Origin: Vicingaceae bacterium
GTDB lineage: Bacteria; Bacteroidota; Bacteroidia; Flavobacteriales_E; Vicingaceae
Assembly (NCBI GenBank): GCA_028245195.1
Contig: JAOKCF010000009.1
Location: forward strand, 1 to 64,000
Direction of reading: 5' to 3'
DNA: 64,000 nucleotides
Shown: piece after piece, positions 9,531 through 18,170 of the stretch
Layout: each line of letters starts with the position of its first letter
Position numbering within the stretch: the first letter of the stretch is position 1
Position numbers and translations under genes: made by a program
The notes under the pieces: generated by a model
The model's database searches: none
What the model was told of the DNA's origin: nothing
Seen by the model: only the letters and a program-made list of their open reading frames with translations

Positions 9531-9560
9531 TTTGAATTGAGTGAAAAAAACCTATTTTTG
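9531..9560 (+). promoter_or_regulatory. Bacteroidota-type promoter
   Basis: A -33 TTTG at 9531-9534 and a -7 TATTTTTG at 9553-9560 with an 18-nt spacer match the Bacteroidota sigma-ABfr pattern (TTTG-N~19-TAnnTTTG). The predicted start of transcription is just downstream, some 15-20 nt before the ATG at 9583. Confidence 0.65.
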
Positions 9561-9582
9561 CCCATTCTTAAAAGAGTAACAA

Positions 9583-10266
9583 ATGGCTAAGCATACACCA
9601 AAAAACGAAGAGTTAATTGTAGACGTTCAAGAGGTTTATAGTAAAACAGAAACGTTCATTGACCAGAATAAAAGTTTAATCACCGGATTAGTGGGTGGAA
9701 TAATTGTTCTAATTGCAAGTTATTTTGCATACAACAGTCTTTATTTAAGCCCATTGGAAGAGGAAGCTAGAGAGGAAATGTTTATGGCAGAAAAGTACTT
9801 CAGGTTAGATTCTTTCAACGTATCAATTGATGGAAGAGCAGACTTTGCAGGCTTTATTGAAATTGCTGATAAATATGGAAGTACAAAAGCTGGAGATTTA
9901 GCCAACTACTATTTAGGAATGTCGTTTTTAAATATGGGACAGTTTGAATCTGCTATTGATGCGTTAAATCAATTTGACGGAGACGATGAAATTTTAGCAA
10001 CCTTAGCTATTGGTGCAAAAGGTGACGCATTGCTTGAGCTTGAAAATACCGACAAAGCAATCGACCAATATGAAAAAGCTGCGAACAGGAAAACTAATGA
10101 GTTTACGACTCCATTGTTTCTAATGAAGGCTGCTAGAGCTCAGGAATTGCTTGGTGACTACAAGGCAGCAGCTGAGAATTACACTAAGATTAAAGAAGAA
10201 TACAAGAAGTCTCCTGAAGCAAATGATATTGACAAATTTATTGCACGAGCAGAAGCTAAACTTTAA
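9583..10266 (+). CDS. Membrane-anchored TPR protein (YfgM-like)
   Basis: A 227-residue protein with a short cytoplasmic N-terminus, one membrane span at about residues 32-53, then TPR-type helices to the end (SAIDALNQF, KAIDQYEKAANR, AAENYTKIKEEY). The topology resembles YfgM, which works with the PpiD chaperone at the translocon, but identity with YfgM is not certain. The gene is 2 bp upstream of ribH, so the two are probably co-transcribed from the promoter at 9531-9560. Confidence 0.82.
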   Translation: MAKHTPKNEELIVDVQEVYSKTETFIDQNKSLITGLVGGIIVLIASYFAYNSLYLSPLEEEAREEMFMAEKYFRLDSFNVSIDGRADFAGFIEIADKYGSTKAGDLANYYLGMSFLNMGQFESAIDALNQFDGDDEILATLAIGAKGDALLELENTDKAIDQYEKAANRKTNEFTTPLFLMKAARAQELLGDYKAAAENYTKIKEEYKKSPEANDIDKFIARAEAKL

Positions 10267-10268
10267 TA

Positions 10269-10778
10269 ATGGCAACTGAAGGAAATAATCTTTCTGAATA
10301 CGTTTTTAACAGCGTTCCCAATGGCTCAGCAATGACATTGGGAATTGTTGTTTCTGAGTGGAATGACAAAATTACATTAGGACTTCTAGAAGGTGCTAAA
10401 AATACGCTCTTAAAGCACGGTGTTCTCGAGTCGAACATTCACATTCACTTTGTTCCCGGCGCTTTTGAATTACCTTTAGGAGCTCAGCTAGTATTAGAGA
10501 ACAAAGCTGTTGAAGCGGTCATTTGCCTTGGGTGTGTCATACAAGGTGAGACAAAACATTTTGATTTTGTTTGCGAAGGTGTAGCTCAAGGAATAAAGGA
10601 TGTAAGTTTAAAATACAATACTCCCGTTATTTTTGGTGTACTTACGGATAATACTGAGCAACAAAGTATTGACCGAAGTGGAGGAAGACTAGGAAACAAA
10701 GGGGATGAAGCAGCAGTTACCGCCATTAAAATGGTCGACCTGAAAAATAAACTTGGTGATTCTAGAATCGCAAATTAA
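10269..10778 (+). CDS. ribH: 6,7-dimethyl-8-ribityllumazine synthase
   Basis: Penultimate step of riboflavin synthesis: joins 5-amino-6-ribitylaminouracil with dihydroxybutanone phosphate. The protein has 169 residues. The substrate loop PGAFELP is at residues 63-69, the catalytic histidine is H97 (GETKHFDFVC), and the C-terminal GNKGDEAA helix is present. It is alone, without other rib genes, which is usual in Bacteroidota. It is tightly coupled to the upstream TPR gene. Confidence 0.96.
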   Translation: MATEGNNLSEYVFNSVPNGSAMTLGIVVSEWNDKITLGLLEGAKNTLLKHGVLESNIHIHFVPGAFELPLGAQLVLENKAVEAVICLGCVIQGETKHFDFVCEGVAQGIKDVSLKYNTPVIFGVLTDNTEQQSIDRSGGRLGNKGDEAAVTAIKMVDLKNKLGDSRIAN

Positions 10779-10806
10779 CTTTTAATTTAATTGTATCATT
10801 TCTCTT

Positions 10807-11316
10807 TTAGTTCGCCTTTGTTTTAACTTTATTCCAAGTCTTTATTTGCCAATTGGTTGTTGCTACACAGAGCAATTTTTTGTTTGAATCGTGTACTTCT
10901 ATTGTGCACTTTTTATACACGACCCCTTCAGACTTAAGTGGCTGTAAGACATTAGATTTAAAATCATCTTCGTCAATAGTGAATGTTGCAAAAGCGTCCG
11001 TCTTTCCCTGATACTTGTAACTCACTTCCATAGACTCCATGATTATCCGATAGTTTTCCATTCCAAGTTTATACAACAAAAGAAATCCTGAACTATACTC
11101 TGCCGCAGTTGCCAAACAACATGCATGAATACCTTTCAAATGGTTTTGATTAATTCGCCAATAAGGAATCCTTACTCTTACCTCGTTATCAGCAATATGG
11201 ACAACTTTTAAACCGTGAGGACGATTAAATGGAATGAAACGCTGAAGGACAAAGTTTAATTTCATTCTTCCCCAACTTGACTTCTTTGCACTTTGAATCA
11301 ATTTCTCAATGTTCAT
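10807..11316 (-). CDS. DUF4442 hotdog-fold protein (thioesterase-like)
   Basis: A 169-residue protein with the DUF4442 pattern: RFIPFNRPHGLKV, then RIPYWRINQNHLKGIHACCLATAAEYSSG, the helix that holds the acyl-binding site in hotdog enzymes. It probably acts on acyl-CoA or acyl-ACP, but no activity is proven for the family. It is soluble, and divergent from the DksA-like gene with only ~30 bp between starts. Confidence 0.82.
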   Translation of the reverse strand: MNIEKLIQSAKKSSWGRMKLNFVLQRFIPFNRPHGLKVVHIADNEVRVRIPYWRINQNHLKGIHACCLATAAEYSSGFLLLYKLGMENYRIIMESMEVSYKYQGKTDAFATFTIDEDDFKSNVLQPLKSEGVVYKKCTIEVHDSNKKLLCVATTNWQIKTWNKVKTKAN

Positions 11317-11347
11317 CGTTTAAGGTATATTTATTCAAATCTATAGA

Positions 11348-11680
11348 ATGAAACTGGAAGAAAAAGCAATTCTAAAAGAAAAAATAGAAAAAGAGATCCA
11401 AAAGCTAGGTCAGGAAATTCAAGATTTGAAAGAGATGGTTCAACCAATCTCTACTGAAAACGCCATTGGTAGAATTAGCAGAATGGATGCAATTAATAAC
11501 AAAAGTGTAAATGAAGCTGCATTAAGAAAAGCAAGTTTGAGGTTTGATGATTTAAAACAAGCATTGCAGAAAATAGAGAGCCCAAAATTTGGGATATGTG
11601 TTAGGTGTTATGAAATAATTCCAATGGGACGGTTATTATTGCGTCCTCAGAGTAAATCTTGCGTTAAATGCGCATATTAA
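11348..11680 (+). CDS. DksA/TraR-type C4 zinc-finger protein
   Basis: 110 residues. An N-terminal coiled coil (residues 1-75) is followed by a complete C4 zinc finger: C84, C87, C105, C108. This is the architecture of DksA/TraR proteins that enter the RNA polymerase secondary channel. It lacks the DxxDxA acidic tip motif of Escherichia coli DksA, so its effect on transcription initiation cannot be assumed. It is followed by a separate promoter for the FKBP gene. Confidence 0.85.
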   Translation: MKLEEKAILKEKIEKEIQKLGQEIQDLKEMVQPISTENAIGRISRMDAINNKSVNEAALRKASLRFDDLKQALQKIESPKFGICVRCYEIIPMGRLLLRPQSKSCVKCAY

Positions 11681-11715
11681 CCGTTAAATTTTTAGGTTAA
11701 CTTTTTTGATAAACT

Positions 11716-11723
11716 TATTTTTG
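11716..11723 (+). promoter_or_regulatory. -7 promoter element of the FKBP gene
   Basis: TATTTTTG fits the Bacteroidota TAnnTTTG box and lies 34 bp before the ATG at 11757. The expected -33 TTTG at ~19 nt spacing is only loosely matched. Confidence 0.45.
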
Positions 11724-11756
11724 CAAAAATTGAATTTATAATTTAAAAAAGAGTGT

Positions 11757-12185
11757 ATGTCTCAAGCAGGAAAAGGAAATACAGTAAAAGTTCATTATAC
11801 AGGAACGTTGGCTGACGAAACTATTTTTGATAGTTCAAAAGAAAGAGAACCAATTGAATTTGAGGTTGGAGCAGGACAAATGATTGCAGGTTTTGATTCA
11901 GCAGTTCAAGGTATGAAGGTTGGCGAAACTAAAAAAGTAGAAATTCCTTCGGCAGAGGCTTATGGTCCTGTGAATGAAGAAGCAATGATTAAAGTCGCCA
12001 AAGATCAACTACCTGAAGGTATGACACCTGAAGTGGGCATGCAGCTAGAAGCTACTCAGCAAGATGGCAGAACTCAAGTATTAGTTGTTGCTGATGTGAT
12101 GGAAAACGAAGTTGTATTAGATGCAAATCATCCTTTAGCAGGGAAGGATTTAATCTTTGACATCGAAATGATGGAGATTAAATAA
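11757..12185 (+). CDS. FKBP-type peptidyl-prolyl isomerase, SlyD-like
   Basis: A 142-residue cytoplasmic isomerase and chaperone. It has the split FKBP fold of the SlyD group: KVHYTGTLADETIFDSS near the start, GAGQMIAGFDSAVQGMKVGE, an insert-in-flap domain around residues 70-120, and a terminal NHPLAGKDLIFDI motif. The metal-binding histidine tail of E. coli SlyD is absent. A strong hairpin terminator follows. Confidence 0.93.
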   Translation: MSQAGKGNTVKVHYTGTLADETIFDSSKEREPIEFEVGAGQMIAGFDSAVQGMKVGETKKVEIPSAEAYGPVNEEAMIKVAKDQLPEGMTPEVGMQLEATQQDGRTQVLVVADVMENEVVLDANHPLAGKDLIFDIEMMEIK

Positions 12186-12196
12186 GCACAATATTT

Positions 12197-12236
12197 ATAA
12201 AAAAAGCCCTTTTAAGTACGAAATGGCTTTTTTTAT
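12197..12236. terminator. Bidirectional terminator
   Basis: A perfect 12-bp stem (ATAAAAAAAGCC / GGCTTTTTTTAT) with a 16-nt loop, with A and T tracts that work on both strands. It serves the FKBP gene and the decayed Hpt remnant converging on it. Confidence 0.85.
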
Positions 12237-12454
12237 GCCATTTTATTTGCTTCCTTGTGAAGTCCTATTAAAATTGCTTTTAAATCCTTCAATTGCATTA
12301 AAGCACTTTCGAAGCTATTTTCTTGGATACTCTCTCTTAAATACTCGGACTTACTAGCAAATATTGAGATTCCAAAGCTAATAGACGTCCCTCTGATTTT
12401 GTGCGTTAGTTCCAAACAATGTTGAAATTTGAAAAAAAAAATTATGCAAAACAA
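12233..12454 (-). pseudogene. Truncated histidine phosphotransfer (Hpt) domain
   Basis: The 73-codon frame keeps the Hpt signature helix LTHKIRGTSISFG with the phosphoacceptor histidine, then the two following helices to the normal end. The N-terminal ~35 residues that complete the four-helix bundle are missing: a TGA lies just before the TTG at 12454, and the upstream DNA belongs to the divergent thioesterase gene. There is no ATG. A shortened but expressed Hpt cannot be excluded. Confidence 0.6.
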
Positions 12455-12890
12455 TCAACTTAGCGATTTCAAACATACCCTAGAAATTCCTGTGCGCTTT
12501 ATGGACATAGATGCGCTTCAACATGTAAATAATGCGCGTTATTTGAACTTTTTGGAAGAATCAAGAATTGCATATTCACAAGAGTTATTAGACGTATTTA
12601 ATTCAATCCAAGAGCTAAACGTTCTTGTTGCAAGAGTGGAAATTGATTTCTTAAGGCCGGTTTTGTTTGGCGAAAAACTTCACGTATATACTCGAATTTC
12701 TAAACTTGGCACAAAAAGTTTTACCTTTGAATCTGTTATAACAGCAACTAATAAAAAAGGAGAATTCCCTGCAGCAAAAGCATTACAAACATTGGTTGCT
12801 TTTGATCCCGAAACACTAAAAAGTACTGTCATCTCTCCAAAATTAAGAGCGCGAATTATTGAATTAGAAACGGACGTAGTTCAGAAATAA
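12444..12890 (+). CDS. Acyl-CoA thioesterase, 4HBT/YbgC-like
   Basis: A 148-residue single-domain hotdog thioesterase. The active-site segment MDIDALQHVNNARYLNFLEE near residues 20-40 is the hallmark of 4-hydroxybenzoyl-CoA thioesterase-like enzymes. It hydrolyses acyl-CoA thioesters; chain preference is unknown. The ATG at 12444 is preferred over a TTG five codons upstream in an A-rich run. Confidence 0.9.
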   Translation: MQNNQLSDFKHTLEIPVRFMDIDALQHVNNARYLNFLEESRIAYSQELLDVFNSIQELNVLVARVEIDFLRPVLFGEKLHVYTRISKLGTKSFTFESVITATNKKGEFPAAKALQTLVAFDPETLKSTVISPKLRARIIELETDVVQK

Positions 12891-12929
12891 ACATTTGGCT
12901 AATTCGATTATCTGCTATACATTTAGCCT

Positions 12930-13418
12930 ATCGAATCGAATTTAACATATCGTTATCTTACTTATCAGGAATTAGAATTATTTGATGAAGATTTTTCTGA
13001 ATTCCTTTACACCAAACGGATAAACCGATTTGAATGGCGACTATTATTAGATTATTCTTCTGATGATGCGTTGATAATCCTAGCTAAATACAGCGAACAA
13101 ACGTTCGAAAAAGTGATGAAAACTGTTTATTTTTTGGAGAGAAGAACAATTTCTACTCTAGAGTTGATCAGTTGTGCCAACGAAGAAATGATCTCTATTC
13201 TGTTAGAACTTCCTGCAAAAAGCCATATCAATTTCTTAAAATTTGACCCTATAAAAGAAATTGGAGGCATTAATCATTTCCGATCCGCTCAAGTAAGTTC
13301 CAACTACCATATATCGCGAGAAAAAGATATTTTTACCTTAATAGAATCAGGATATAAGGTTGTGAACGGCAGATTGTATAATCAGATCGAATCTCTAAGA
13401 AAAACCCAATTAAATTAA
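12930..13418 (+). CDS. DUF6495-like protein, start codon unclear
   Basis: A continuous frame runs from the TAG at 12924 to the stop at 13418. Its product reads LTYRYLTYQELELFDEDFSEFL..., which matches the N-terminus of the Bacteroidota DUF6495 family (usually MKYRYLT...), then EWRLLLDYSS and the ISREKDIFTLIESG end. No ATG, GTG or TTG precedes this conserved start. The first canonical start is TTG at 13071, which would remove about 45 conserved residues. The feature is drawn from an ATC at 12930; a near-cognate start or recent start-codon loss are both possible. Function unknown. Confidence 0.6.
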   Translation: MESNLTYRYLTYQELELFDEDFSEFLYTKRINRFEWRLLLDYSSDDALIILAKYSEQTFEKVMKTVYFLERRTISTLELISCANEEMISILLELPAKSHINFLKFDPIKEIGGINHFRSAQVSSNYHISREKDIFTLIESGYKVVNGRLYNQIESLRKTQLN

Positions 13419-14647
13419 GTTCGATCCAATCGTCTTAATTCTTCAAGTAACGTATTTTGCGAGTTTACAATTCCGAACCTCTCTAACAGTTTCGGCACTT
13501 CAGTTTCTAGCGGTTTATTCTCAAAATAATTATCTCTCAAAAAATGAATAAATTTTAAGGTTTGAAAAGCATTCAACCAACGAAAGAAACGTTTCTCAAA
13601 ACGTTCTCGTGAAGTAGATTGAGAACGAATTTCAGTTAATCTTTCTTCCCATTCCTGATTACCAACAAAGGCAACTAATAACTTGTTAGCACCCAAATTT
13701 GATTTATAAAACCGACCAACATCTTGAAAGCAATCTTTAAGTAGTTCAAAACAATCGAAAGCATAACTCTTATGAATTTCCCTTTCCAGGTCCATCATTT
13801 CTTGAATTGCTCTTCCTGTTCCAAACGGTACTCGATGAGAAGGTCTCGGTGAAGGAACAACCATGGTAGTCTTTAATTCGGTTAATACACCTGCATCGAT
13901 AAACTTTTGCAAGAAGTAAAAATCTTCTCCAGCTTTTCTTCTATTCATACCACCCTGCGCGCAATAAGCCATTGCTCTTACAGCCATTGAAGAGCCAATG
14001 GTATGATACGCGAATGGTAATTTAGCGTATGCAAGCCCGTTTTTATAATACCTTAAGTGCAATTCGTAATTCTCTATACCTGAATAAATATCGCTTGAAA
14101 AGTCAGCTCCTGAAATTGGGTGTTCAAAATGAATGGAACAGGCACCTGACGTTGTAGTGAGGGCAAAGTGATTTTCAATTTCAACAAGGTAGTTTGGCTG
14201 GCATTGAGAATCAGCGTCGAAACAAACAACAATTCCATCTGGGTGGTTAACCTTGCCAAATCTTCTAATTGCTTCGTCCATTCCAATTTTACGCGCTAAT
14301 CCTACACCGGCATGTTTCTTAGGTAAAGAATTCTCCTCCAAACAATACAAGCTAAACCTAGCATTTTCTATACCTACATGCCACATTTCTAATTTTTCTT
14401 TTGCTATGTTGTTCGTTTTAAGGATAGTATTTGAGGAATTCTCAGACGCATTGAATACAACTATTACTTCTACTGCACAACTTGGCCTATCACAATTTTG
14501 CAAACTAGATACACCCTTGATCAAATCGAATTCGTCATGAGCCGGTATAACTACAATTATTCCCAGCGCATGATCTGGAGCTGTCGAAATCAACTCTTCG
14601 CGAAAGGCATATTTCGCTAAATATTGTGGCAGTTTTTGCATGTTCAT
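13415..14647 (-). CDS. Family 2 glycosyltransferase
   Basis: A 410-residue GT-A fold transferase. The nucleotide-sugar domain starts at IIVVIPAHDE (about residue 30), with the metal-binding DADSQC (DxD-like) motif and an AGEDFYFLQKFID acceptor-side segment. No membrane span is visible, so it is probably cytoplasmic or peripheral. The C-terminal third is helical and unassigned. The sugar and acceptor are unknown. Its stop interlocks with the DUF6495 stop. Confidence 0.85.
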   Translation of the reverse strand: MNMQKLPQYLAKYAFREELISTAPDHALGIIVVIPAHDEFDLIKGVSSLQNCDRPSCAVEVIVVFNASENSSNTILKTNNIAKEKLEMWHVGIENARFSLYCLEENSLPKKHAGVGLARKIGMDEAIRRFGKVNHPDGIVVCFDADSQCQPNYLVEIENHFALTTTSGACSIHFEHPISGADFSSDIYSGIENYELHLRYYKNGLAYAKLPFAYHTIGSSMAVRAMAYCAQGGMNRRKAGEDFYFLQKFIDAGVLTELKTTMVVPSPRPSHRVPFGTGRAIQEMMDLEREIHKSYAFDCFELLKDCFQDVGRFYKSNLGANKLLVAFVGNQEWEERLTEIRSQSTSRERFEKRFFRWLNAFQTLKFIHFLRDNYFENKPLETEVPKLLERFGIVNSQNTLLEELRRLDRT

Positions 14648-14706
14648 TTTGCTTTTACAAAATAACTGATTCTAAACTTTTAAATGTTCTATTTGTACTT
14701 AAGGAT

Positions 14707-15114
14707 ATGAAACAAAAAACGTGGATGGGAGCGGTGCTAAAATTGGCCGCAGTATACAATGTAATATGGGGAGCATGGGTAGTTCTGCTTCCTGAACACT
14801 TCTTTGAAATAACCAAGATGCAGGTGCCTGACAACCTCACCATATGGCAAGGAATGGGAATGATTGTAGGGGTTTACGGCATTGGGTATTGGTTGGCTAG
14901 TTATGACGTAATCCGTCATTGGCCAATTATATTGGTTGGTTTTTTAGGTAAAATATTTGGGCCACTTGGCTTTTTGATGAATTACTTTATCTTAGAAAGC
15001 GTTCCATTTGAGTTTAGCTATACCTTATACACGAATGACTTAATTTGGTGGATTCCATTCTTCTTGATTTTAAAAACTGTTCATGAAACAACCAACTGGA
15101 AACTCACTGCCTAA
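14707..15114 (+). CDS. Small four-helix membrane protein
   Basis: 135 residues with about four hydrophobic segments (around 10-30, 45-65, 75-95 and 105-125). A similar family is often labelled as an alkyl hydroperoxide reductase in databases, but no peroxidatic cysteine is present, so that label should not be used. The ATG at 14707 is preferred because the longer frame overlaps the divergent glycosyltransferase start. First of three overlapping membrane-protein genes. Confidence 0.75.
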   Translation: MKQKTWMGAVLKLAAVYNVIWGAWVVLLPEHFFEITKMQVPDNLTIWQGMGMIVGVYGIGYWLASYDVIRHWPIILVGFLGKIFGPLGFLMNYFILESVPFEFSYTLYTNDLIWWIPFFLILKTVHETTNWKLTA

Positions 15115-15487
15115 AAAAATAGGATTCTACAGCCTGTTTTTCGCTTATTTCACGGGAGGAATAAATCATTTTGTAGAACCAGAGATTTATATCCCTCTAA
15201 TTCCTCCTTATTTGGTTTATGTAAACGAATTGAACCTGCTAAGTGGTTTAGCTGAAGTTATTCTAGCTATCGGCTTACTATTTCGTATAACTAGAAAGTG
15301 GGCTATGCATGGCATAATTTTAATGCTATTTGCCTTTTTACCTACTCATATCTACTTTATTGAAATGGGAAGTTGTATTTCAGAATCAATCTGTTTAGAC
15401 CCTTGGGTTGCATGGGTTCGATTAATTGTTGTTCACCCTATTTTAATCTACTGGGCCTTTATCTACCGCAATTATAAGACAAAATGA
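15083..15487 (+). CDS. DoxX-like membrane protein
   Basis: 134 residues with four predicted membrane helices. The segments GGINHFVEPEIYIPLIPPYL and LSGLAEVILAIGLLF match the DoxX-like family of Bacteroidota. The role is unknown; relatives are linked to quinone or oxidant metabolism. It overlaps the preceding gene by 32 nt and the next by 4 nt, so the three are probably translated as one operon. Confidence 0.85.
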   Translation: MKQPTGNSLPKKIGFYSLFFAYFTGGINHFVEPEIYIPLIPPYLVYVNELNLLSGLAEVILAIGLLFRITRKWAMHGIILMLFAFLPTHIYFIEMGSCISESICLDPWVAWVRLIVVHPILIYWAFIYRNYKTK

Positions 15488-15897
15488 ACATTGAAATAGC
15501 GCGAGTCATTGTAGATTTTGGGGCAGTTGTCCTTATTTGGATGATTCAATTAATTGTTTATCCTAGTTTTTTATATTTCAGCGACAAAGATTTGATAAAA
15601 TGGCATATACATTATACACAACTAGTAACATTTATTGTTGCTCCTATAATGTTTGCGCAAACAGGAATAATAGCATTTCAAATTTTAACCGAGTTTAATT
15701 GGTTGCATTTATTGTCTTCAATTATATGCGGCTTGCTTTGGTTACTTACCTTTTTCGAAGCAGTGCCTCTTCACCACAAAATTGATAAAAATGAAGAGCT
15801 AAAATCAAACTGCAAAAAGTTAGTTCAAATCAATAAAAAAAGGACTGCCTTGTGGACAATTCTTTTCATTACTTCTATTTTTCAGATTATTTATTAA
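15484..15897 (+). CDS. Small four-helix membrane protein
   Basis: 137 residues with four hydrophobic helices, separated by a charged cytoplasmic-type loop (HHKIDKNEELKSNCKKLVQINKKR) between helices three and four. No enzyme motif is visible and the family was not recognised. The start overlaps the DoxX-like stop (ATGA). Its stop codon interlocks with that of pdxH in TTAA. Confidence 0.8.
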   Translation: MNIEIARVIVDFGAVVLIWMIQLIVYPSFLYFSDKDLIKWHIHYTQLVTFIVAPIMFAQTGIIAFQILTEFNWLHLLSSIICGLLWLLTFFEAVPLHHKIDKNEELKSNCKKLVQINKKRTALWTILFITSIFQIIY

Positions 15898-16544
15898 GGA
15901 TACAACCGTGCAGTTTTCCAATCGCTTGCACTACCTTCATAAATTATTCGATCGTGTAATCTACTTGGTCTACCCTGCCAAAATTCAAAATAACTTGGCA
16001 CTAATTCAAAGCCTCCCCAAAAATCAGGTCTTGGAACTTCTTGTCCTTCAAATTGCTTTTCTAACGCAAGCAAGTTTTCTTTTAGTTTCTCCCTCGATTC
16101 AAGCTTCTCACTTTGAGTAGAAGCCCACGCTCCTATTTGACTCTTACGTGGTCGAGTTTTAAAGTAATCATCAGAAAGCTTTTCATCTAGTTTTTTAACT
16201 TCAACTTGCATTCGAATTTGTCGATCCATATCGGGCCAGAAAATATTCATCGCAGCTTTTGAATTACTTGCTAATTCAGATGCCTTTTTACTTCCATAGT
16301 TTGTATAAAAATGAATCGCCTTATCCGATATGTCACGAATTAATACAACTCGTGAATCTGGCTGATTATTTACTGAGGTTGACAAAACAAAAGCATTAGC
16401 ATCCTTTATTTTCAGCTTTACAGCATCATCCAACCACACTTTTAATAAATCAAAAGGATTGAGTGGTACATCTTGTGCATCTAAAGTTCCATAATTGAAG
16501 TCCCTCCGTAGGTCTCTCATATCTTCTCTAATATTTTTCATCAA
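15894..16544 (-). CDS. pdxH: Pyridoxamine 5'-phosphate oxidase
   Basis: FMN enzyme that oxidises pyridoxine or pyridoxamine phosphate to pyridoxal phosphate. The 216 residues contain SRVVLIRDISDKAIHFYTNYGSKKA (FMN and phosphate site) and the C-terminal FWQGRPSRLHDR motif that contacts the substrate. The length is typical. It probably has its own promoter in the 150-bp gap shared with the YqgE gene. Confidence 0.96.
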   Translation of the reverse strand: MMKNIREDMRDLRRDFNYGTLDAQDVPLNPFDLLKVWLDDAVKLKIKDANAFVLSTSVNNQPDSRVVLIRDISDKAIHFYTNYGSKKASELASNSKAAMNIFWPDMDRQIRMQVEVKKLDEKLSDDYFKTRPRKSQIGAWASTQSEKLESREKLKENLLALEKQFEGQEVPRPDFWGGFELVPSYFEFWQGRPSRLHDRIIYEGSASDWKTARLYP

Positions 16545-16697
16545 CAGTCAATTTAGAATAACAACAGCTGAAACTGCCGTGTGTTTTCAGCAAATGTATC
16601 TATTCACTTTAAAAACATTGCCCAATTCTTGAGATAAATTATCAATTGCCTAGATTAAAATGTTTTCTTGTATCTTTTTATTCCGAATATTGTTGCA

Positions 16698-17288
16698 ATG
16701 GATTTTGACCCTTTCAAAAAGAGAATTTCTGAATTAAACAAACTGTCTCCTGACCAAGGTAATATCTTAATTGCAGAACCATTCATGCAAGATGATTGCT
16801 TTAAGAGGAGTGTAGTTTACCTGTGTGAAAACAACGAAATGGGCACGGTAGGCTTCATATTAAGCGAAAAATTAAACCTCCAACTGAACGACCTTTTCAA
16901 TGAACCATTGGCTTTCGATGCTGATTTGTTCATGGGCGGACCTGTTGAAGCACAAAATCTTTTTTTCTTGCATACTTGCAAAGAGTTAGATGGTGCATTA
17001 GAGGTAAAAGATGGGATTTTTTGGAGTGGAGACTTTGAACAGCTAAAAGAATATATGTTGATTGGAAAAATTCAGTCTCATGACATTCGATTTTTCTTAG
17101 GTTATGCCGGCTGGGATAAACAGCAGCTTATAGATGAATTAACTGCCGAAAATTGGCTCATTGGGTCGATACTAAAAGAAGAATTGTTCGATTTGGATTC
17201 AGAAAAAATTTGGAAAACTCAATTAACCAAGATGGGGAAAGAACAAGCGTTGATGGCTAAATTTCCTGATGATCCGAACTTAAACTAA
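16698..17288 (+). CDS. YqgE/AlgH family protein
   Basis: A 196-residue DUF179 protein. It has the family core GNILIAEPFMQDDCFKRSVVYLCE near residue 20, GTVGFILSEKL, MGGPVEAQNLFFLH and the FFLGYAGWDKQQL end. The fold is known but the function is not; AlgH was named for an alginate effect in Pseudomonas. The start at MDFDPF is chosen over an upstream hydrophobic in-frame stretch. Confidence 0.92.
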   Translation: MDFDPFKKRISELNKLSPDQGNILIAEPFMQDDCFKRSVVYLCENNEMGTVGFILSEKLNLQLNDLFNEPLAFDADLFMGGPVEAQNLFFLHTCKELDGALEVKDGIFWSGDFEQLKEYMLIGKIQSHDIRFFLGYAGWDKQQLIDELTAENWLIGSILKEELFDLDSEKIWKTQLTKMGKEQALMAKFPDDPNLN

Positions 17289-17343
17289 AAACACCCTAAG
17301 CTGAAGACCAGCTATTCTATGATGTGATACTAAGTTTTGTTTA

Positions 17344-18168
17344 CTACAACTGGTCAATCAGTTTTGACGATATTTTCTTGAAATACCGCTTTTTTGAATA
17401 GGATGAAACCCACTGAATACCTTTTAGTGAGTTGGTAAAAAAAATTTCTTCTGCCTGCTCTAAGTCTGAAAGCTCTAAAGAAGTCTGCTTTATTTCATAA
17501 CCCAACTGACTCAATTTATAAATTATAACTCTGCGCATTACCCCTTCAATTGCTCCGTGTTTTAAATGCGGCGTATAAATCATATTGCCTTTGGTAATGA
17601 ATAAGTTCGAAGACGTTCCTTCTACCAAATAACCATCTGTATCCAATAAAATAAGCTCTTCAAAATTAGATTCCGCTTTCTCCTTTGCGGCCATTACATA
17701 TTGAATCGCATTGAGCGTTTTAAGTCCGGCAAATTGAGTTGGATAAATGGTCACATTTTGGGAGATACCTAACCTATACCCTTCCCTATTAAGAGTGTAA
17801 TTGTCATCAGATAATCGGTCAGTTTCAATATAAAAGAAGACTTGATTAGATTCTGGAGCATATTTTCCCAAACCAGACCGCTGTGCTATCACTCTTAGCG
17901 TTGCGCCCCTTTCAATTTCATTCTTAATTAATAATTGTTCTATACATACTTTCAAAATTTCAATGTCTCCCGGCGAACAATTAATTTCCAAAGCGTTCAA
18001 TCCTTTTTGCATCCTTTCCAAGTGGAATTCTAAATATTTCACCTTCCCCGAAACTACTCTTATAGATTCAAACACCCCGTCGCCAAATTTCATGGCTCTA
18101 TTTAACCTAAAAATGGGTTTGTTTTCTTCGTAAAATTTATTGTCGTAACAGACGTAGTTGGAAAACAT
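17344..18168 (-). CDS. Class IV aminotransferase (aminodeoxychorismate lyase or branched-chain type)
   Basis: A PLP enzyme of 274 residues. The PLP-binding lysine is K150 (AGLKTLNAIQY) and the phosphate-binding segment is VEGTSSNLF. Class IV includes branched-chain and D-amino acid aminotransferases and 4-amino-4-deoxychorismate lyase (PabC). The short length and lack of the BCAT GxxxxxYGxxxFEG pattern favour a PabC-like role in folate synthesis, but this is not settled. It is 2 bp downstream of the rhomboid gene. Confidence 0.85.
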   Translation of the reverse strand: MFSNYVCYDNKFYEENKPIFRLNRAMKFGDGVFESIRVVSGKVKYLEFHLERMQKGLNALEINCSPGDIEILKVCIEQLLIKNEIERGATLRVIAQRSGLGKYAPESNQVFFYIETDRLSDDNYTLNREGYRLGISQNVTIYPTQFAGLKTLNAIQYVMAAKEKAESNFEELILLDTDGYLVEGTSSNLFITKGNMIYTPHLKHGAIEGVMRRVIIYKLSQLGYEIKQTSLELSDLEQAEEIFFTNSLKGIQWVSSYSKKRYFKKISSKLIDQL

Positions 18169-18170
18169 AC

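Noticed and set aside
14626-14706. Upstream in-frame start for the first small membrane protein
   Set aside because: It overlaps the divergent glycosyltransferase start, and the extra residues are unlike the rest; the ATG at 14707 is better.
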